Positions 1 through 7,642 are shown, numbered from the stretch's first letter. The stretch is DNA of 20,956 nt from Bacillota bacterium (GCA_023415655.1 JAEZKD010000002.1:1-20956); one strand, 5' to 3'. The notes: generated by a model from the sequence alone, not told the origin. A program made the numbers and translations.

Positions 1-1304
1 AACTGTTTTACATATTCAACAATAGGCATTTTCTTCCCAATAGGCTTACACATTTCAGCAATAAAATGGTAGACGTTGGTCAAAGTTTGATACTTTCTGT
101 TTTCACCAATTCTATTATCATAGACTACAGACATAATTGCGCAAGCTATCGTTGACGCTTCACCATTTGTCCATATCTTTTCCCCTTTGGCTTCACCTAC
201 TAATACACTAACTAAATCCCAAACACACTCCGTTGCTTCAGGGATATTGTCCTCATCTATTGCATCAATGATTGGTTGCAGAAGATTGTACTTATTGCTT
301 TTTAGGGGATTTTTAAAATCCAACACTACTACCGTATATCCAAGTCTCTGTAAGAATTCTATTGAGTATTGATACAGTTCGCCCTTTGGATCTGATAAGA
401 TCATACTTTCACCGGCTAATGCAAGATTGCAAATACTTTGAAGTACTACCGTTCGTGATTTACCTGAACGAGTAGCACCGACACACATTGTAGGAATATC
501 CTCTGCAACAAAATAATGTAATTCCTTATGTCTACTTATTTTTTCCATCCCAATAACAATGCCACCTTTCGAGGGTGGCATTGTTATTCTCACATTATGC
601 TGTTTTTCTTTGGAATTACTAGACTTAGTATCTAATCTCTCCCCTAGCAGTTCTCTAGGCTCGTCCTCTTGAGGCAAATCACTGTCTACCAATTTTTCAA
701 TTTCTTTAAGCTGCTGTCGCTCCCAAATACTGTGTAAAAATTTTCTTAATACCTTGTCTAGCACCTTACTAAAATATTTCTTGATAGGCTTATATAGTAG
801 AAAACTCTGCTCTTTATATTTGGCTACTGGTAGCTCATCATCTATACGATGGCTCTTTATTTTATCAAAATCTTCAATACCAGCTTCTAATAAAAGCTTA
901 ATTCCTTTATGTTTGGAATCAATAACTACTGTTGAAAATGCCTTACTCTTCATCTCCTCTTTCATCCACCTTGCAGAGCCGTGCTGATTTTGGCCCACTG
1001 CAAGAGGAGTATAAATTGCAGGCGTAATTCTTTGCAGCTTACTTTTATAATTTGTACTATATGTAACTAGTATTGCTGCGCATGCACAAGCAGACAAAAT
1101 AACAAAGCATAAAAAAAGCAAACTATGATTTTTGTTTGCCATAGTACTTTTTATGCAACTTATTAATGGATATATTTGGGGAACTCTATCACGCCCCAAT
1201 AAAATATAATGAAAAGTTGTTGAAGCAAATAAACTAAATATTGTTAGTGAAACAAATACAATTGTTATTGTTATATATTGAAACTTCCTTCTGTTATTAT
1301 GCAA
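1..1304 (-). CDS. VirD4/TraG-family conjugative coupling protein (partial, C-terminus beyond left edge)
   Basis: Membrane-anchored ATPase that would link the relaxosome to the type IV secretion channel. About 434 codons are visible and open throughout. Two hydrophobic segments lie near residues 11-36 and 61-82. They are followed by HGSARWM (about 108-114), a motif typical of Gram-positive TraG proteins, then the Walker A motif GATRSGKSR (276-284) and the family motif SDPKGELY (304-311). The later Walker B region would lie outside the window. The TTG start at 1304 is chosen because AAAGGGGTG sits a few bases upstream and the frame gives the N-terminal membrane anchor; the first internal ATG would remove the first segment. 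It is last in the visible transfer run, 26 nt after the RadC-like gene. Family call is secure; the start codon is less so. Confidence 0.9.
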   Translation of the reverse strand, partial: MHNNRRKFQYITITIVFVSLTIFSLFASTTFHYILLGRDRVPQIYPLISCIKSTMANKNHSLLFLCFVILSACACAAILVTYSTNYKSKLQRITPAIYTPLAVGQNQHGSARWMKEEMKSKAFSTVVIDSKHKGIKLLLEAGIEDFDKIKSHRIDDELPVAKYKEQSFLLYKPIKKYFSKVLDKVLRKFLHSIWERQQLKEIEKLVDSDLPQEDEPRELLGERLDTKSSNSKEKQHNVRITMPPSKGGIVIGMEKISRHKELHYFVAEDIPTMCVGATRSGKSRTVVLQSICNLALAGESMILSDPKGELYQYSIEFLQRLGYTVVVLDFKNPLKSNKYNLLQPIIDAIDEDNIPEATECVWDLVSVLVGEAKGEKIWTNGEASTIACAIMSVVYDNRIGENRKYQTLTNVYHFIAEMCKPIGKKMPIVEYVKQ

Positions 1305-1330
1305 AGTATCACCCCTTTCTAATTGAGATA

Positions 1331-2047
1331 CTATATCTCCATTTCTTCATCTTCCTCATCATTAAAATATGGTGGACTTTCAAAAGCCCTTGATGTCATT
1401 GCAAATGGCTCGTAACTTACCTTCTGATTATCATCTATTGTCATTTGTCCTCTTTCAGCCATAGAGTAGTACTCTGTTCCAGCTATAATAATATGGTCAA
1501 CAACTTTTATTTCAAGAGGCTTAAATATAGATACCAACTTTTGCGTTATCTCTACATCCGCTACAGATGGCTGAAGCGTTCCACCGGGATGATTATGTGA
1601 GAGAATTAATGATCTGCAATGGCAGTCAAGTGCGGCCTTGAGAATTTGTCTTGGATATACAACTGTTTCTCCAATAGTGCCCTCAGAAAAAACTCTAGTT
1701 TCAATAATATTACTTGAGCTATCCAAAAATGCTGCTAGGAATTGTTCTTTATCCTTTATCCCACTAAGAATTGATGAAAAGTAGTTTCCTGCTTTTGATG
1801 ATGAATTTAAAGAAACTTTAATATCTTTCTCCTGTATTTTTAGTAGTTTATACAATGTTATGAATTCATTCAGCTGAGATATTTTTTCCTTTTGCCGTGG
1901 ACTTGGTTGTATTACATCAGGATGCTCTAAAATATTAAACAGGTTATTATTTTTGGAATACTGAACAAGCTTTTCGTGTGTTATACCTGTCAAGGTATTA
2001 ATTGCATTTAAAAAAGCATCTATATTACCTTTATTGTAATTCTCCAT
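1331..2047 (-). CDS. radC: RadC-like JAB/MPN-domain protein
   Basis: The C-terminal half is a RadC (JAB/MPN+) domain with the complete JAMM metal-site signature: Glu122 in FSEGT, His151 and His153 in LSHNHPGG, Ser161 and Asp164 in SVAD. The N-terminal part is helical, as in RadC. The family's biochemical role is unsettled, although the site suggests a metal-dependent hydrolase. RadC paralogues are frequent on plasmids and integrative elements, so the transfer-operon setting is usual. The start could be GTG at 2056 or ATG at 2047. ATG is preferred because GAGAGGTG lies six bases upstream. Either start overlaps the end of the preceding small gene, implying translational coupling. Length is about 238 residues, near the family norm. 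Confidence 0.85.
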   Translation of the reverse strand: MENYNKGNIDAFLNAINTLTGITHEKLVQYSKNNNLFNILEHPDVIQPSPRQKEKISQLNEFITLYKLLKIQEKDIKVSLNSSSKAGNYFSSILSGIKDKEQFLAAFLDSSSNIIETRVFSEGTIGETVVYPRQILKAALDCHCRSLILSHNHPGGTLQPSVADVEITQKLVSIFKPLEIKVVDHIIIAGTEYYSMAERGQMTIDDNQKVSYEPFAMTSRAFESPPYFNDEEDEEMEI

Positions 2048-2276
2048 CCTCAGCACCTCTCTTCCCCTGTTCTAGCTCAGATAGAACAACCTTTACTGCT
2101 TGCAGCTTTTCAATTATTTCTGTGGGGAGTTGCTGCTCTTCTAGATCCAAAAAGAACCTATCCACTCCTTGTGACCCTAACAAACTACTTATCTTTTCTG
2201 AAGTATCATGTTCAGCATCAATAAGCAGCGACAGAAGTCTAGCTACCTCCGTTGTACTTTTTTTGCTATTCAGCAT
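2031..2276 (-). CDS. small hypothetical protein between relaxase and RadC-like gene
   Basis: An 81-residue, highly charged, predicted all-helical soluble protein with no motif I recognise. The longer open frame reaches back into the relaxase gene. The ATG at 2276 is chosen because AGAGGGG lies about eight bases upstream, whereas the longer start has no comparable site. It begins 26 nt after the relaxase stop, and its end overlaps the start of the RadC-like gene by 17 nt. Co-transcription in the transfer operon is likely. Its position suggests a relaxosome or transfer accessory role, but that is inference from context only. Confidence 0.6.
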   Translation of the reverse strand: MLNSKKSTTEVARLLSLLIDAEHDTSEKISSLLGSQGVDRFFLDLEEQQLPTEIIEKLQAVKVVLSELEQGKRGAEDGELQ

Positions 2277-2301
2277 TGTGTTTTCCCCTCTCAAAATATT
2301 A

Positions 2302-3522
2302 TTATCTTGAAACATCCCAACCAGTTGATTCCATTTCCTTAGCCTTTTCTTTCTTAGCTTGTTTTGAAAGTCCACCAGTCAAGGTATTTCGTTTTCCAGA
2401 TTTGATATATTTATTATTTTCTTTAGTAAGCCTTGAGAATGTTGTTACTATTTCAACTAAAATACGTTCTGTCATTTGACTTCTAAGCCTGTCATTATAT
2501 TTCGCACTTATAATATCCCATTCTTTATCATTGAACTTCTTCATCAATCGCAAAAGAGCATTTGCGATTTTCTTCTCAGCCTCATTAGTATATTCCTCAG
2601 CCAGCATATCAAGCTTATACTCATCAGTGTCATAAAATTTTGCAATACCAAGCCTCGAATTGATATACTCCTGAATGGCTTCTTGTAGTGAATCATTATT
2701 ATCTATCAGTTCCCTTACTAACTCAACTAGCTCATTTTTCACATCTGGCTTTAAATATTCAAATTTTAAAGAACCTTTTGGAATCTGTAGTCTCAACTCA
2801 TATAATTTTGTACCAACATACTGGCACATGTTTTCATCAATGCTCATGGAATTATCATTGTAAGCAGATGTATACAGTTTATAATCTTGTTCAGACATTC
2901 CTGATAAGTATTGCTCAAAGTCAATTGTCATTTCTTTTGTAATATCTTTTAAGAGCACTTCTGCATTTGACTTAGCCTCATAATACTCTTTAATTTCATC
3001 CTGAAAAATATTTTTAGTAAGATTTATTCTAGTTTCATTAGGTACCTGTGGATTTACATAGTTTTTTATTATTTCTTGGCCTTCATCCCAAAAAACAATA
3101 TGTACATGCGGATGAGTAGGTGTATCATGAGCAGCTGCCGTCCATTTTAAATCTGACATTCTTATTTTATTTTCTTTTGCTATAATTTCAACATTCTGAC
3201 GTACCAGTTCTCTCCATGCCTCCTGACTTATTGGATATCCTAATTTTTTTGCTGCATCCTCAGGAGAAAAAGAGAGAACAGCTCTGAATATGTTTTTGCG
3301 TTCAATAGACTTTTGCCTAACTAAATCCATTACGTCCTTAATCTTGCAATTCACTTCTAGTGATTGACTATCATATAAATTTCCAAACAGTCCGTGCTTT
3401 TGATCTGGGCTTTTAATAGCACCTGGTCTTGTTCCAATGTACCTAATATGTTCAGAGTTTTTACTTGGTGTCTCTGTTTTGTTAACTGCCTTGAATGTCT
3501 GTTTATAAATGATAGCTGACAT
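2302..3522 (-). CDS. MobP-like relaxase
   Basis: Probable transesterase that nicks oriT and pilots the transferred strand. The N-terminal domain carries the metal-binding histidine motif HDTPTHPHVHIVFW (residues 132-145; His137, His139 and His141 form the triad), the hallmark of MOBP/MOBQ-type HUH relaxases. The candidate catalytic Tyr lies in the first 30 residues (Tyr6 or Tyr28 in RYIGTR). The C-terminal 230 residues are helical and charged and have no motif I can name. Length is 406 residues. ATG at 3522 has GGGGT eight bases upstream and follows the RHH gene stop by 15 nt, so the two are surely co-transcribed. Relaxase class is confident; the exact subfamily (MobP2 or MobP3) is not. Confidence 0.85.
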   Translation of the reverse strand: MSAIIYKQTFKAVNKTETPSKNSEHIRYIGTRPGAIKSPDQKHGLFGNLYDSQSLEVNCKIKDVMDLVRQKSIERKNIFRAVLSFSPEDAAKKLGYPISQEAWRELVRQNVEIIAKENKIRMSDLKWTAAAHDTPTHPHVHIVFWDEGQEIIKNYVNPQVPNETRINLTKNIFQDEIKEYYEAKSNAEVLLKDITKEMTIDFEQYLSGMSEQDYKLYTSAYNDNSMSIDENMCQYVGTKLYELRLQIPKGSLKFEYLKPDVKNELVELVRELIDNNDSLQEAIQEYINSRLGIAKFYDTDEYKLDMLAEEYTNEAEKKIANALLRLMKKFNDKEWDIISAKYNDRLRSQMTERILVEIVTTFSRLTKENNKYIKSGKRNTLTGGLSKQAKKEKAKEMESTGWDVSR

Positions 3523-3537
3523 ATTTTTTTACCCCAA

Positions 3538-3990
3538 TCATACTTTTTCAGAATCTTTTAGCACTTCCATAGCACTTCCAAAATAGGCATCGACTTCAAC
3601 GTCCTTTTTCTTCATGTACTCAACACCCTGTCTTAAGCTTCTTTCTATACTTGGTAAAATTGTAGCTCCCTGATCCTGTGCAATCTGCTGAAGCAAATTA
3701 AAATTAACATACATTGATCCGGCTGAGGCCTTACCTATTTTCATCAATATTTTTATAATTCTGTTTATTTGTGGTTCTAGGGCTTCTCGGATTTCCTGCC
3801 TAATAATTTCTGTAATGAGGTCTGTTTCTTGCTGGTAAGCATTAATCGCTAGTCCTTTTTCAACATACTCCCTAACAATGTCAGAAACGGTTGTGCCTCT
3901 AATTGATGCAAGCTTCTCCATTTCTTCAATGCTTTTAGCTTTAAATCTTATTGAGCGTTTATGCTCATCAGGATTGCTTTTTTTTTTCAT
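3538..3990 (-). CDS. ribbon-helix-helix relaxosome accessory / autoregulator candidate
   Basis: A 150-residue protein with an N-terminal ribbon-helix-helix signature: basic strand KRSIRF (11-16), helix around 20-30, turn RGTT and helix SDIVREYVEKGL (36-47). A helical C-terminal region follows. RHH proteins next to relaxases usually bind oriT, repress the mob operon, or both. The ATG at 3990 is favoured over an upstream in-frame start at 4032 because GGGGG lies five bases before it, and the longer version would start inside the leader hairpin. It is the first gene of the mob run. Its promoter overlaps one copy of a TATACTTAT-type repeat that recurs near the pentapeptide gene, consistent with autoregulation. 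DNA binding is inferred from fold only. Confidence 0.75.
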   Translation of the reverse strand: MKKKSNPDEHKRSIRFKAKSIEEMEKLASIRGTTVSDIVREYVEKGLAINAYQQETDLITEIIRQEIREALEPQINRIIKILMKIGKASAGSMYVNFNLLQQIAQDQGATILPSIERSLRQGVEYMKKKDVEVDAYFGSAMEVLKDSEKV

Positions 3991-4003
3991 ATTTACCCCC
4001 AAT

Positions 4004-4030
4004 AAAAAAAGAGCTGCAAAGTTGCAACTC
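4004..4030 (-). terminator. intrinsic-terminator-like hairpin in the leader of the RHH-mob operon
   Basis: Read on the minus strand: GAGTTGC, loop, GCAGCTC (one G-U pair), followed by seven T. The run of T ends only a few bases before the ribosome binding site of the RHH gene. It therefore sits between the promoter and the first gene, where it could act as an attenuator or a 5' stabilising hairpin, or could end incoming transcription. Confidence 0.6.
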
Positions 4031-4044
4031 AAAAAGTATTTTAC

Positions 4045-4083
4045 ACTATACTTATACTAAATTGTTTGTCCCTAAAAAACCAA
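4045..4083 (-). promoter_or_regulatory. putative promoter and operator of the RHH-mob operon
   Basis: On the minus strand TTGGTT (4083-4078) and TAGTAT (4059-4054) are separated by 18 nt and resemble sigma-A -35 and -10 boxes. The -10 region overlaps TATACTTATACTA (plus-strand 4047-4059), which recurs exactly at 5337-5349. Overlap of a repeat with the -10 box suggests repression at this site. Assignment is by eye. Confidence 0.4.
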
Positions 4084-4161
4084 GTAATACGCCACGGATA
4101 CTTTTAATTTGTACAATATAATAGCACATTCCTTACGAGTGTACTCTAGTATAAATAAGTA

Positions 4162-5271
4162 TCATTTAATCATTTCTTGAAGCTTTTTCTCTGCGGGCTC
4201 TATAATCTTTTCCTTTATATTATGTATAAGTTCATTTTTGTCTTGATAATATGAAATATCCAGTACCCAAGGCAATCCTTCTATACTATCCCACATTCCC
4301 CAGGGTATTTCTCCATTTAGCAATAGTGGTTGAATAGGTACAGAGCGTAATTCTCTAACTATCGTTCCCATTTCAAATGGAGAACAAATAGGTTCTGTCA
4401 TGTCAACAACAACAAACTTCGACATACTAGCCAACGATAAAACAGTCTCTTGAGTATTTCTATTAGTAGGTTTGTCAAAATCAAACATAACTGGTAAGTA
4501 ATCGTGCATCCTTAATTCCTCTCTTATTGCATCAAGTACTACTTTTCGTTCTTCTTTAAACCTTCCTAAAATTAAAACCATTTTGGATGTTATTGTATTA
4601 ATAACACTTCTGATTTTATTATTATTTAACATCAGGTAAATAAACTGTGCAACTTCAAGGTTATCAGTTGTTATATCAGCCTCACCGTATGGAGTAATCT
4701 TTAGATTATTGGTTATAACATTTTGCCCAATTTGAAAATCCCAAACAGAAATACCGTATACCCTACATTCACTCAAATCAGTATTTTCACATACTGTTCT
4801 AATAAAAATTGCATTTGTCAAATCTGAGCCGCTAAGGTCTGCTTCAACAAGGTGTGTACAACTAAGGTTCGCTCCACAGAGGTCAGCATCTCTAAGATCT
4901 ACTCTTTTTAGAACAGCAAAATTCAAATCAGCCTTAGTAAGACTTGCCATATGAATAATAGCTCCTGTTAAATTTGCTCCCCCCAAATTTGCTTCATGTA
5001 GGTTTGCATATCTTAGGTCGCATCCAATAAGATACGCCTCACTTAAGTCTGTTTTAATAAGGTTTGCCTCACTTAAGTTTGCTTTAGAAAGGTTTGCCCC
5101 CCTTAAGTTTGCGCCCCTTAAATCTGCATTTTTAAGATTTACTCTTTGAAGATCTATGTCCCTTAAATCTGCATATTGTAAGTTAACGAATACACCTTCA
5201 TTTGTAATCCTCCAGTTATTCCAAATAATATAACCTTTTTTAAGTATACTTATATGTTCTTCATTAGCCAT
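4162..5271 (-). CDS. pentapeptide-repeat protein with C-terminal Rossmann/TIR-like domain
   Basis: A 369-residue two-domain protein. Residues about 33-175 are tandem pentapeptide repeats of A(D/N)LxX type (roughly 25 or more copies), which fold as a right-handed quadrilateral beta-helix. Residues about 226-350 form an alpha/beta domain starting KMVLILGRF, with FVVVDMTEP in the middle. This resembles the Rossmann-like, TIR/nucleoside-deoxyribosyltransferase-like C-terminal domains seen on other bacterial pentapeptide proteins. No enzymatic residues can be assigned with confidence. ATG at 5271 has GGAG five bases upstream. The gene has its own strong promoter and an adjacent palindrome, and lies between the oriT candidate and the mob operon. 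Function is unknown: a DNA-mimic or conflict-related role is possible but inferred. Confidence 0.75.
   Translation of the reverse strand: MANEEHISILKKGYIIWNNWRITNEGVFVNLQYADLRDIDLQRVNLKNADLRGANLRGANLSKANLSEANLIKTDLSEAYLIGCDLRYANLHEANLGGANLTGAIIHMASLTKADLNFAVLKRVDLRDADLCGANLSCTHLVEADLSGSDLTNAIFIRTVCENTDLSECRVYGISVWDFQIGQNVITNNLKITPYGEADITTDNLEVAQFIYLMLNNNKIRSVINTITSKMVLILGRFKEERKVVLDAIREELRMHDYLPVMFDFDKPTNRNTQETVLSLASMSKFVVVDMTEPICSPFEMGTIVRELRSVPIQPLLLNGEIPWGMWDSIEGLPWVLDISYYQDKNELIHNIKEKIIEPAEKKLQEMIK
5241..5252. repeat. perfect palindrome TAAGTATACTTA inside the 5' end of the pentapeptide gene
   Basis: A 12-bp perfect palindrome at codons about 7-10 of the gene. It contains TATACTTAT, shared with the 4047 and 5337 sites. 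It could be a downstream operator half of the same regulatory system, although AT-rich sequence makes chance palindromes easier. Confidence 0.4.
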
Positions 5272-5296
5272 TTTATCTCCAACCTTATATTAATTA

Positions 5297-5325
5297 TTTA
5301 TATATTTACATATTGGATATGTCAG
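5297..5325 (-). promoter_or_regulatory. putative promoter of the pentapeptide gene
   Basis: Minus strand CTGACA (5325-5320), 17-nt spacer, TATAAA (5302-5297). Each box differs from the sigma-A consensus by one base and the spacing is optimal. It lies about 26 nt upstream of the start codon and is the best promoter match I found in the window. Confidence 0.6.
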
Positions 5326-5333
5326 GTAAATAT

Positions 5334-5349
5334 TAGTATACTTATACTA
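5334..5349. promoter_or_regulatory. palindromic operator candidate TAGTATA-CT-TATACTA
   Basis: Perfect 7-bp arms around a 2-nt centre, placed just upstream of the -35 box of the pentapeptide promoter. The right-hand 13 bases are identical to the repeat overlapping the mob promoter at 4047-4059. The neighbouring RHH protein is the obvious candidate ligand. Confidence 0.5.
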
Positions 5350-5524
5350 CCTTATCATTCTACGGACTAAGTAGCACCCAAATAATTGGTCTATAATTGC
5401 TCCCGTTTTTTCACATAAAAGAACACTATTATTTTTTGACATAAACGCCTCCAACATAAGTAAATAATAACAGTACTCACCAGTGATTATATCTTAATGT
5501 CACCCAAAAATCACCTATATTTAT

Positions 5525-5710
5525 CTATGTCACCCGTTGCCAACTTTGTTGGCAAGCCGTGTTCGTGTCGGGGTGTCCCCCGACTATTCCTGCCATACAT
5601 AATCGCTCTTTTTTAAGAGCGAATTTTGTATGTTTTTTCGTCTGAATTTCGCAGCAAAAGTTTGATGTTGTGCTATTCTCAATTCGCGAGATATTGAAAA
5701 AGAAAGACAT
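5525..5710 (-). CDS. doubtful 61-residue ORF overlapping the oriT candidate
   Basis: An open frame starting MSFFFNISRIE with a very good ribosome binding site (GAGGTGATCAA before ATG), but it runs through all three hairpins of the oriT candidate, so much of its sequence is dictated by structure. An even weaker 26-residue frame (5795-5715) ends at this ribosome binding site. The ORF may be a small expressed leader or an artefact of oriT conservation. No domain is recognisable. Confidence 0.3.
   Translation of the reverse strand: MSFFFNISRIENSTTSNFCCEIQTKKHTKFALKKERLCMAGIVGGHPDTNTACQQSWQRVT
5537..5632 (+). other. candidate origin of transfer (oriT, MOBP-like)
   Basis: Three hairpins lie in series. 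TTGCCAAC/GTTGGCAA has a 3-nt loop (5537-5555), GTCGGGG/CCCCGAC a 4-nt loop (5567-5584) and TCGCTCTT/AAGAGCGA a 4-nt loop (5603-5622); the third is extended by CATACA/TGTATG (5594-5599 and 5627-5632). Directly after the second hairpin is TATTCCTGCC (5585-5594), close to the RP4-type nic motif TATCCTG/C, with the inverted repeat on the expected 5' side. By analogy the nick would fall near 5592/5593 on the plus strand, so the maintenance genes would enter first and the relaxase side last. Proximity to a MobP-like relaxase and an RHH gene supports the call. Confidence 0.65.
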
Positions 5711-5827
5711 TTGATCACCTCACCATAGTTTTTACAAATTTGTTCGTATACGACTGTTTCGTATTGAGGACTATTCGAAATACTTGCATTTTCATTTATT
5801 ATTCAGACTAATGTTTTATTCCCCTAT

Positions 5828-5854
5828 AAAAAAGAGCCCTGTATAAGAGCTCTT
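5828..5854 (-). terminator. intrinsic terminator after the 161-residue unknown gene
   Basis: Minus strand AAGAGC, an 11-nt loop, GCTCTT, then a T run. It starts about 8 nt after the stop codon of the preceding gene, and probably ends the maintenance operon before oriT. Confidence 0.65.
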
Positions 5855-5861
5855 ATAATAC

Positions 5862-6347
5862 TTATATTTGTATTGCTTTATCAATGTTTTCTGCAAATAC
5901 TTTGCCACTTTTTTCAAAGGTACTTCCTGCTATTAACTTGACATCATCCCGTAATGTTACTTCAACATTTCTTAGCAAGAAGTCACTTGCGCTACTTAAT
6001 TCCTCAAAATTGTCTCTAACCTGCCTTGCTAGGTCAATGATATCTTCTAGTCCAAACTTACAACTTGCAAATTTTTCTTTTAACTTAGTAAAATAATCTG
6101 AGTTAACCCAAGTTATGTTTCCAGAAAAATAATGCCCATTTGTCTTACTCCATCTACCGCTACCCATGATTTCAACATCATTTTCTAAGATACTTATCGG
6201 TATTTCAAGTAGTAACACGGCTTGCTCTTTTGTTAGATTATTTTTGTATAACCGAATTTGTTCTATTAATCGTGACACAGTCTGTAAAGTAAAGTTTTCT
6301 GTCTTAAACTCTTCACTAATTAAATGAAAATCTCTTCTCATCATCAT
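5862..6347 (-). CDS. hypothetical protein, unknown family
   Basis: I do not recognise this protein. From ATG 6347 it has about 161 residues, is soluble and mixed alpha/beta, and contains a conspicuous central aromatic and glycine segment (MGSGRWSKTNGHYFSGNITW). Charged helices follow. An upstream ATG at 6380 would give 172 residues but lacks a ribosome binding site. A run of seven G, preceded by AAA, lies 14 nt before the 6347 ATG, which is slightly far. It follows the primase-like gene by about 260 nt of AT-rich DNA and is followed by a terminator. It could be the last gene of the maintenance operon or a single transcript next to oriT. Confidence 0.65.
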   Translation of the reverse strand: MMMRRDFHLISEEFKTENFTLQTVSRLIEQIRLYKNNLTKEQAVLLLEIPISILENDVEIMGSGRWSKTNGHYFSGNITWVNSDYFTKLKEKFASCKFGLEDIIDLARQVRDNFEELSSASDFLLRNVEVTLRDDVKLIAGSTFEKSGKVFAENIDKAIQI

Positions 6348-6568
6348 ATTATTAATATTATCCCCCCCTTTCACTTCCATATTTCTACAAATATGCGAAA
6401 AATCCTCTATTTTATTTTAATAACTATATTTTATTTTATATTTTTAAATCCTGGGCTAATTCTTAAGTTTCCATAATTTAAAAATATATCACCATCTACA
6501 CATTATTTTTATTGTATTTGACTTTCTACATGAGCTATTAACCTTATTCATGGTTATTATTTCGACTT

Positions 6569-6589
6569 AAAGAAAGCTACTATAGTAGC
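6569..6589 (-). terminator. weak terminator-like palindrome after the primase-like gene
   Basis: GCTAC-TATA-GTAGC (6576-6589) is a perfect palindrome, followed on the minus strand by TTTCTTT. It begins about 20 nt after the primase-like stop. The short 5-bp stem makes it weak. The following 6390-6540 stretch is very AT-rich and shows nothing else definable. Confidence 0.4.
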
Positions 6590-6608
6590 AGCCTTCGTTA
6601 AATTGAAA

Positions 6609-7631
6609 TCACATTGCTATTTCTGCTTCCTCAACAACTTCATTTTGAGAATTTGAGATGTTTCTAAGTAGCTCTAATTTTTCTTCAGTATCATAGGAAG
6701 CTTTTATATTTAATAGATCCTCATTCCAGTCTTTCGCTTTTGGCGCTTCAACCATGGTTTTATATCCCAATTCAGCATATTTTTTTGCTAACCTATCTGC
6801 AGCAATCTGGCCGTGATTAGGAGCCGGCTCACCGTTCTTGTATTTTGCCATTGAATCATTATCAAGAGCAAATCTTATTTCCTTGATGTTAGGATGAGAT
6901 TCCAGATACCTTATCAGTGTCTTATCTGCAGTGCAACCTAGTGAAAGTCTATTATCTAGCCTCCAATCTTCACCCATCATTTTCAATAATGATGCATGGC
7001 TAATACTATCAATAGCTGCTTCAAAAACTACAAGTCTATCGGATGTACCTTCCATTGTAAATCCATAATTTTTATCACTGCCAGGTACTTCACCTTTATA
7101 GTTAAGGCCTGACACTGTTCCTCGTTGGAAGGCTTCTTTGGGTGTGCCGTTTTCATCATAACCAACAAATACAACATTATGATGAGGTGCACTCTCATAT
7201 ATTTTCTTCTTAGCAACCAAATCAGAAACTATATCCTTATCTAAACCGCGAGTTTTTATAAGATATGCAAAGAGTCTATTGAAAGAAGATTTACTTTTCT
7301 CAGGTAATACAAACTCCTTATTTGCAGGTTCTGTCTTTTGGTAGTCACTCCTTACTGTTACTTGCTGGAGTTCTGCTTCACCCGCTAAATATTCCATAGC
7401 CTTAAGCCAAGTACACTTTCGTGCATACATTGCAAATTGTATTGGGCCGCCACCCGTTTCATCTGCAAAACTGTAAAATGCATTTCTCTGTTCACTTAAT
7501 AGAAGTCCACCGTGAGACTTAATTCGATAGTTATTACTAAATTTTTCAGGTGAATATCCTAAGCGTTTTGCTAATTCTATTATATTAACTGCATTAGCTT
7601 GCCTTATTTGTTCTTCAGAATATTTTTTCAC
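6609..7631 (-). CDS. DUF3991/Toprim primase-like plasmid protein
   Basis: Plasmid-type primase-like protein of the DUF3991 plus Toprim group, presumably acting in replication or in complementary-strand synthesis after transfer. The N-terminal region carries the conserved block FADETGGGPIQF (around residue 55-66). The C-terminal Toprim domain has the catalytic Glu in VVFEAAIDS (about 204) and the DxD motif in FALDND (about 257-259). GTG at 7631 (340 residues) is chosen over GTG at 7637 because GAGGTG sits seven bases before 7631 but only one base before 7637. The start is 11 nt after the stop of the ankyrin-containing gene, so it belongs to the parAB-led operon. No zinc-finger primase domain is visible. 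Confidence 0.8.
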   Translation of the reverse strand: MKKYSEEQIRQANAVNIIELAKRLGYSPEKFSNNYRIKSHGGLLLSEQRNAFYSFADETGGGPIQFAMYARKCTWLKAMEYLAGEAELQQVTVRSDYQKTEPANKEFVLPEKSKSSFNRLFAYLIKTRGLDKDIVSDLVAKKKIYESAPHHNVVFVGYDENGTPKEAFQRGTVSGLNYKGEVPGSDKNYGFTMEGTSDRLVVFEAAIDSISHASLLKMMGEDWRLDNRLSLGCTADKTLIRYLESHPNIKEIRFALDNDSMAKYKNGEPAPNHGQIAADRLAKKYAELGYKTMVEAPKAKDWNEDLLNIKASYDTEEKLELLRNISNSQNEVVEEAEIAM

Positions 7632-7642
7632 TATCACTCACC

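Noticed and set aside
1331..2047. Insertion of a Tn554-like element into radC
   Set aside because: The RadC-like gene is intact and part of the transfer operon, and the tyrosine recombinase lies about 18 kb away with no junction in this gene.
2002..2942. Plus-strand open frames opposite the relaxase and RadC genes
   Set aside because: They are antisense to well-supported minus-strand genes, are Ser/Phe/Leu-rich as expected for complements, and have no ribosome binding sites.
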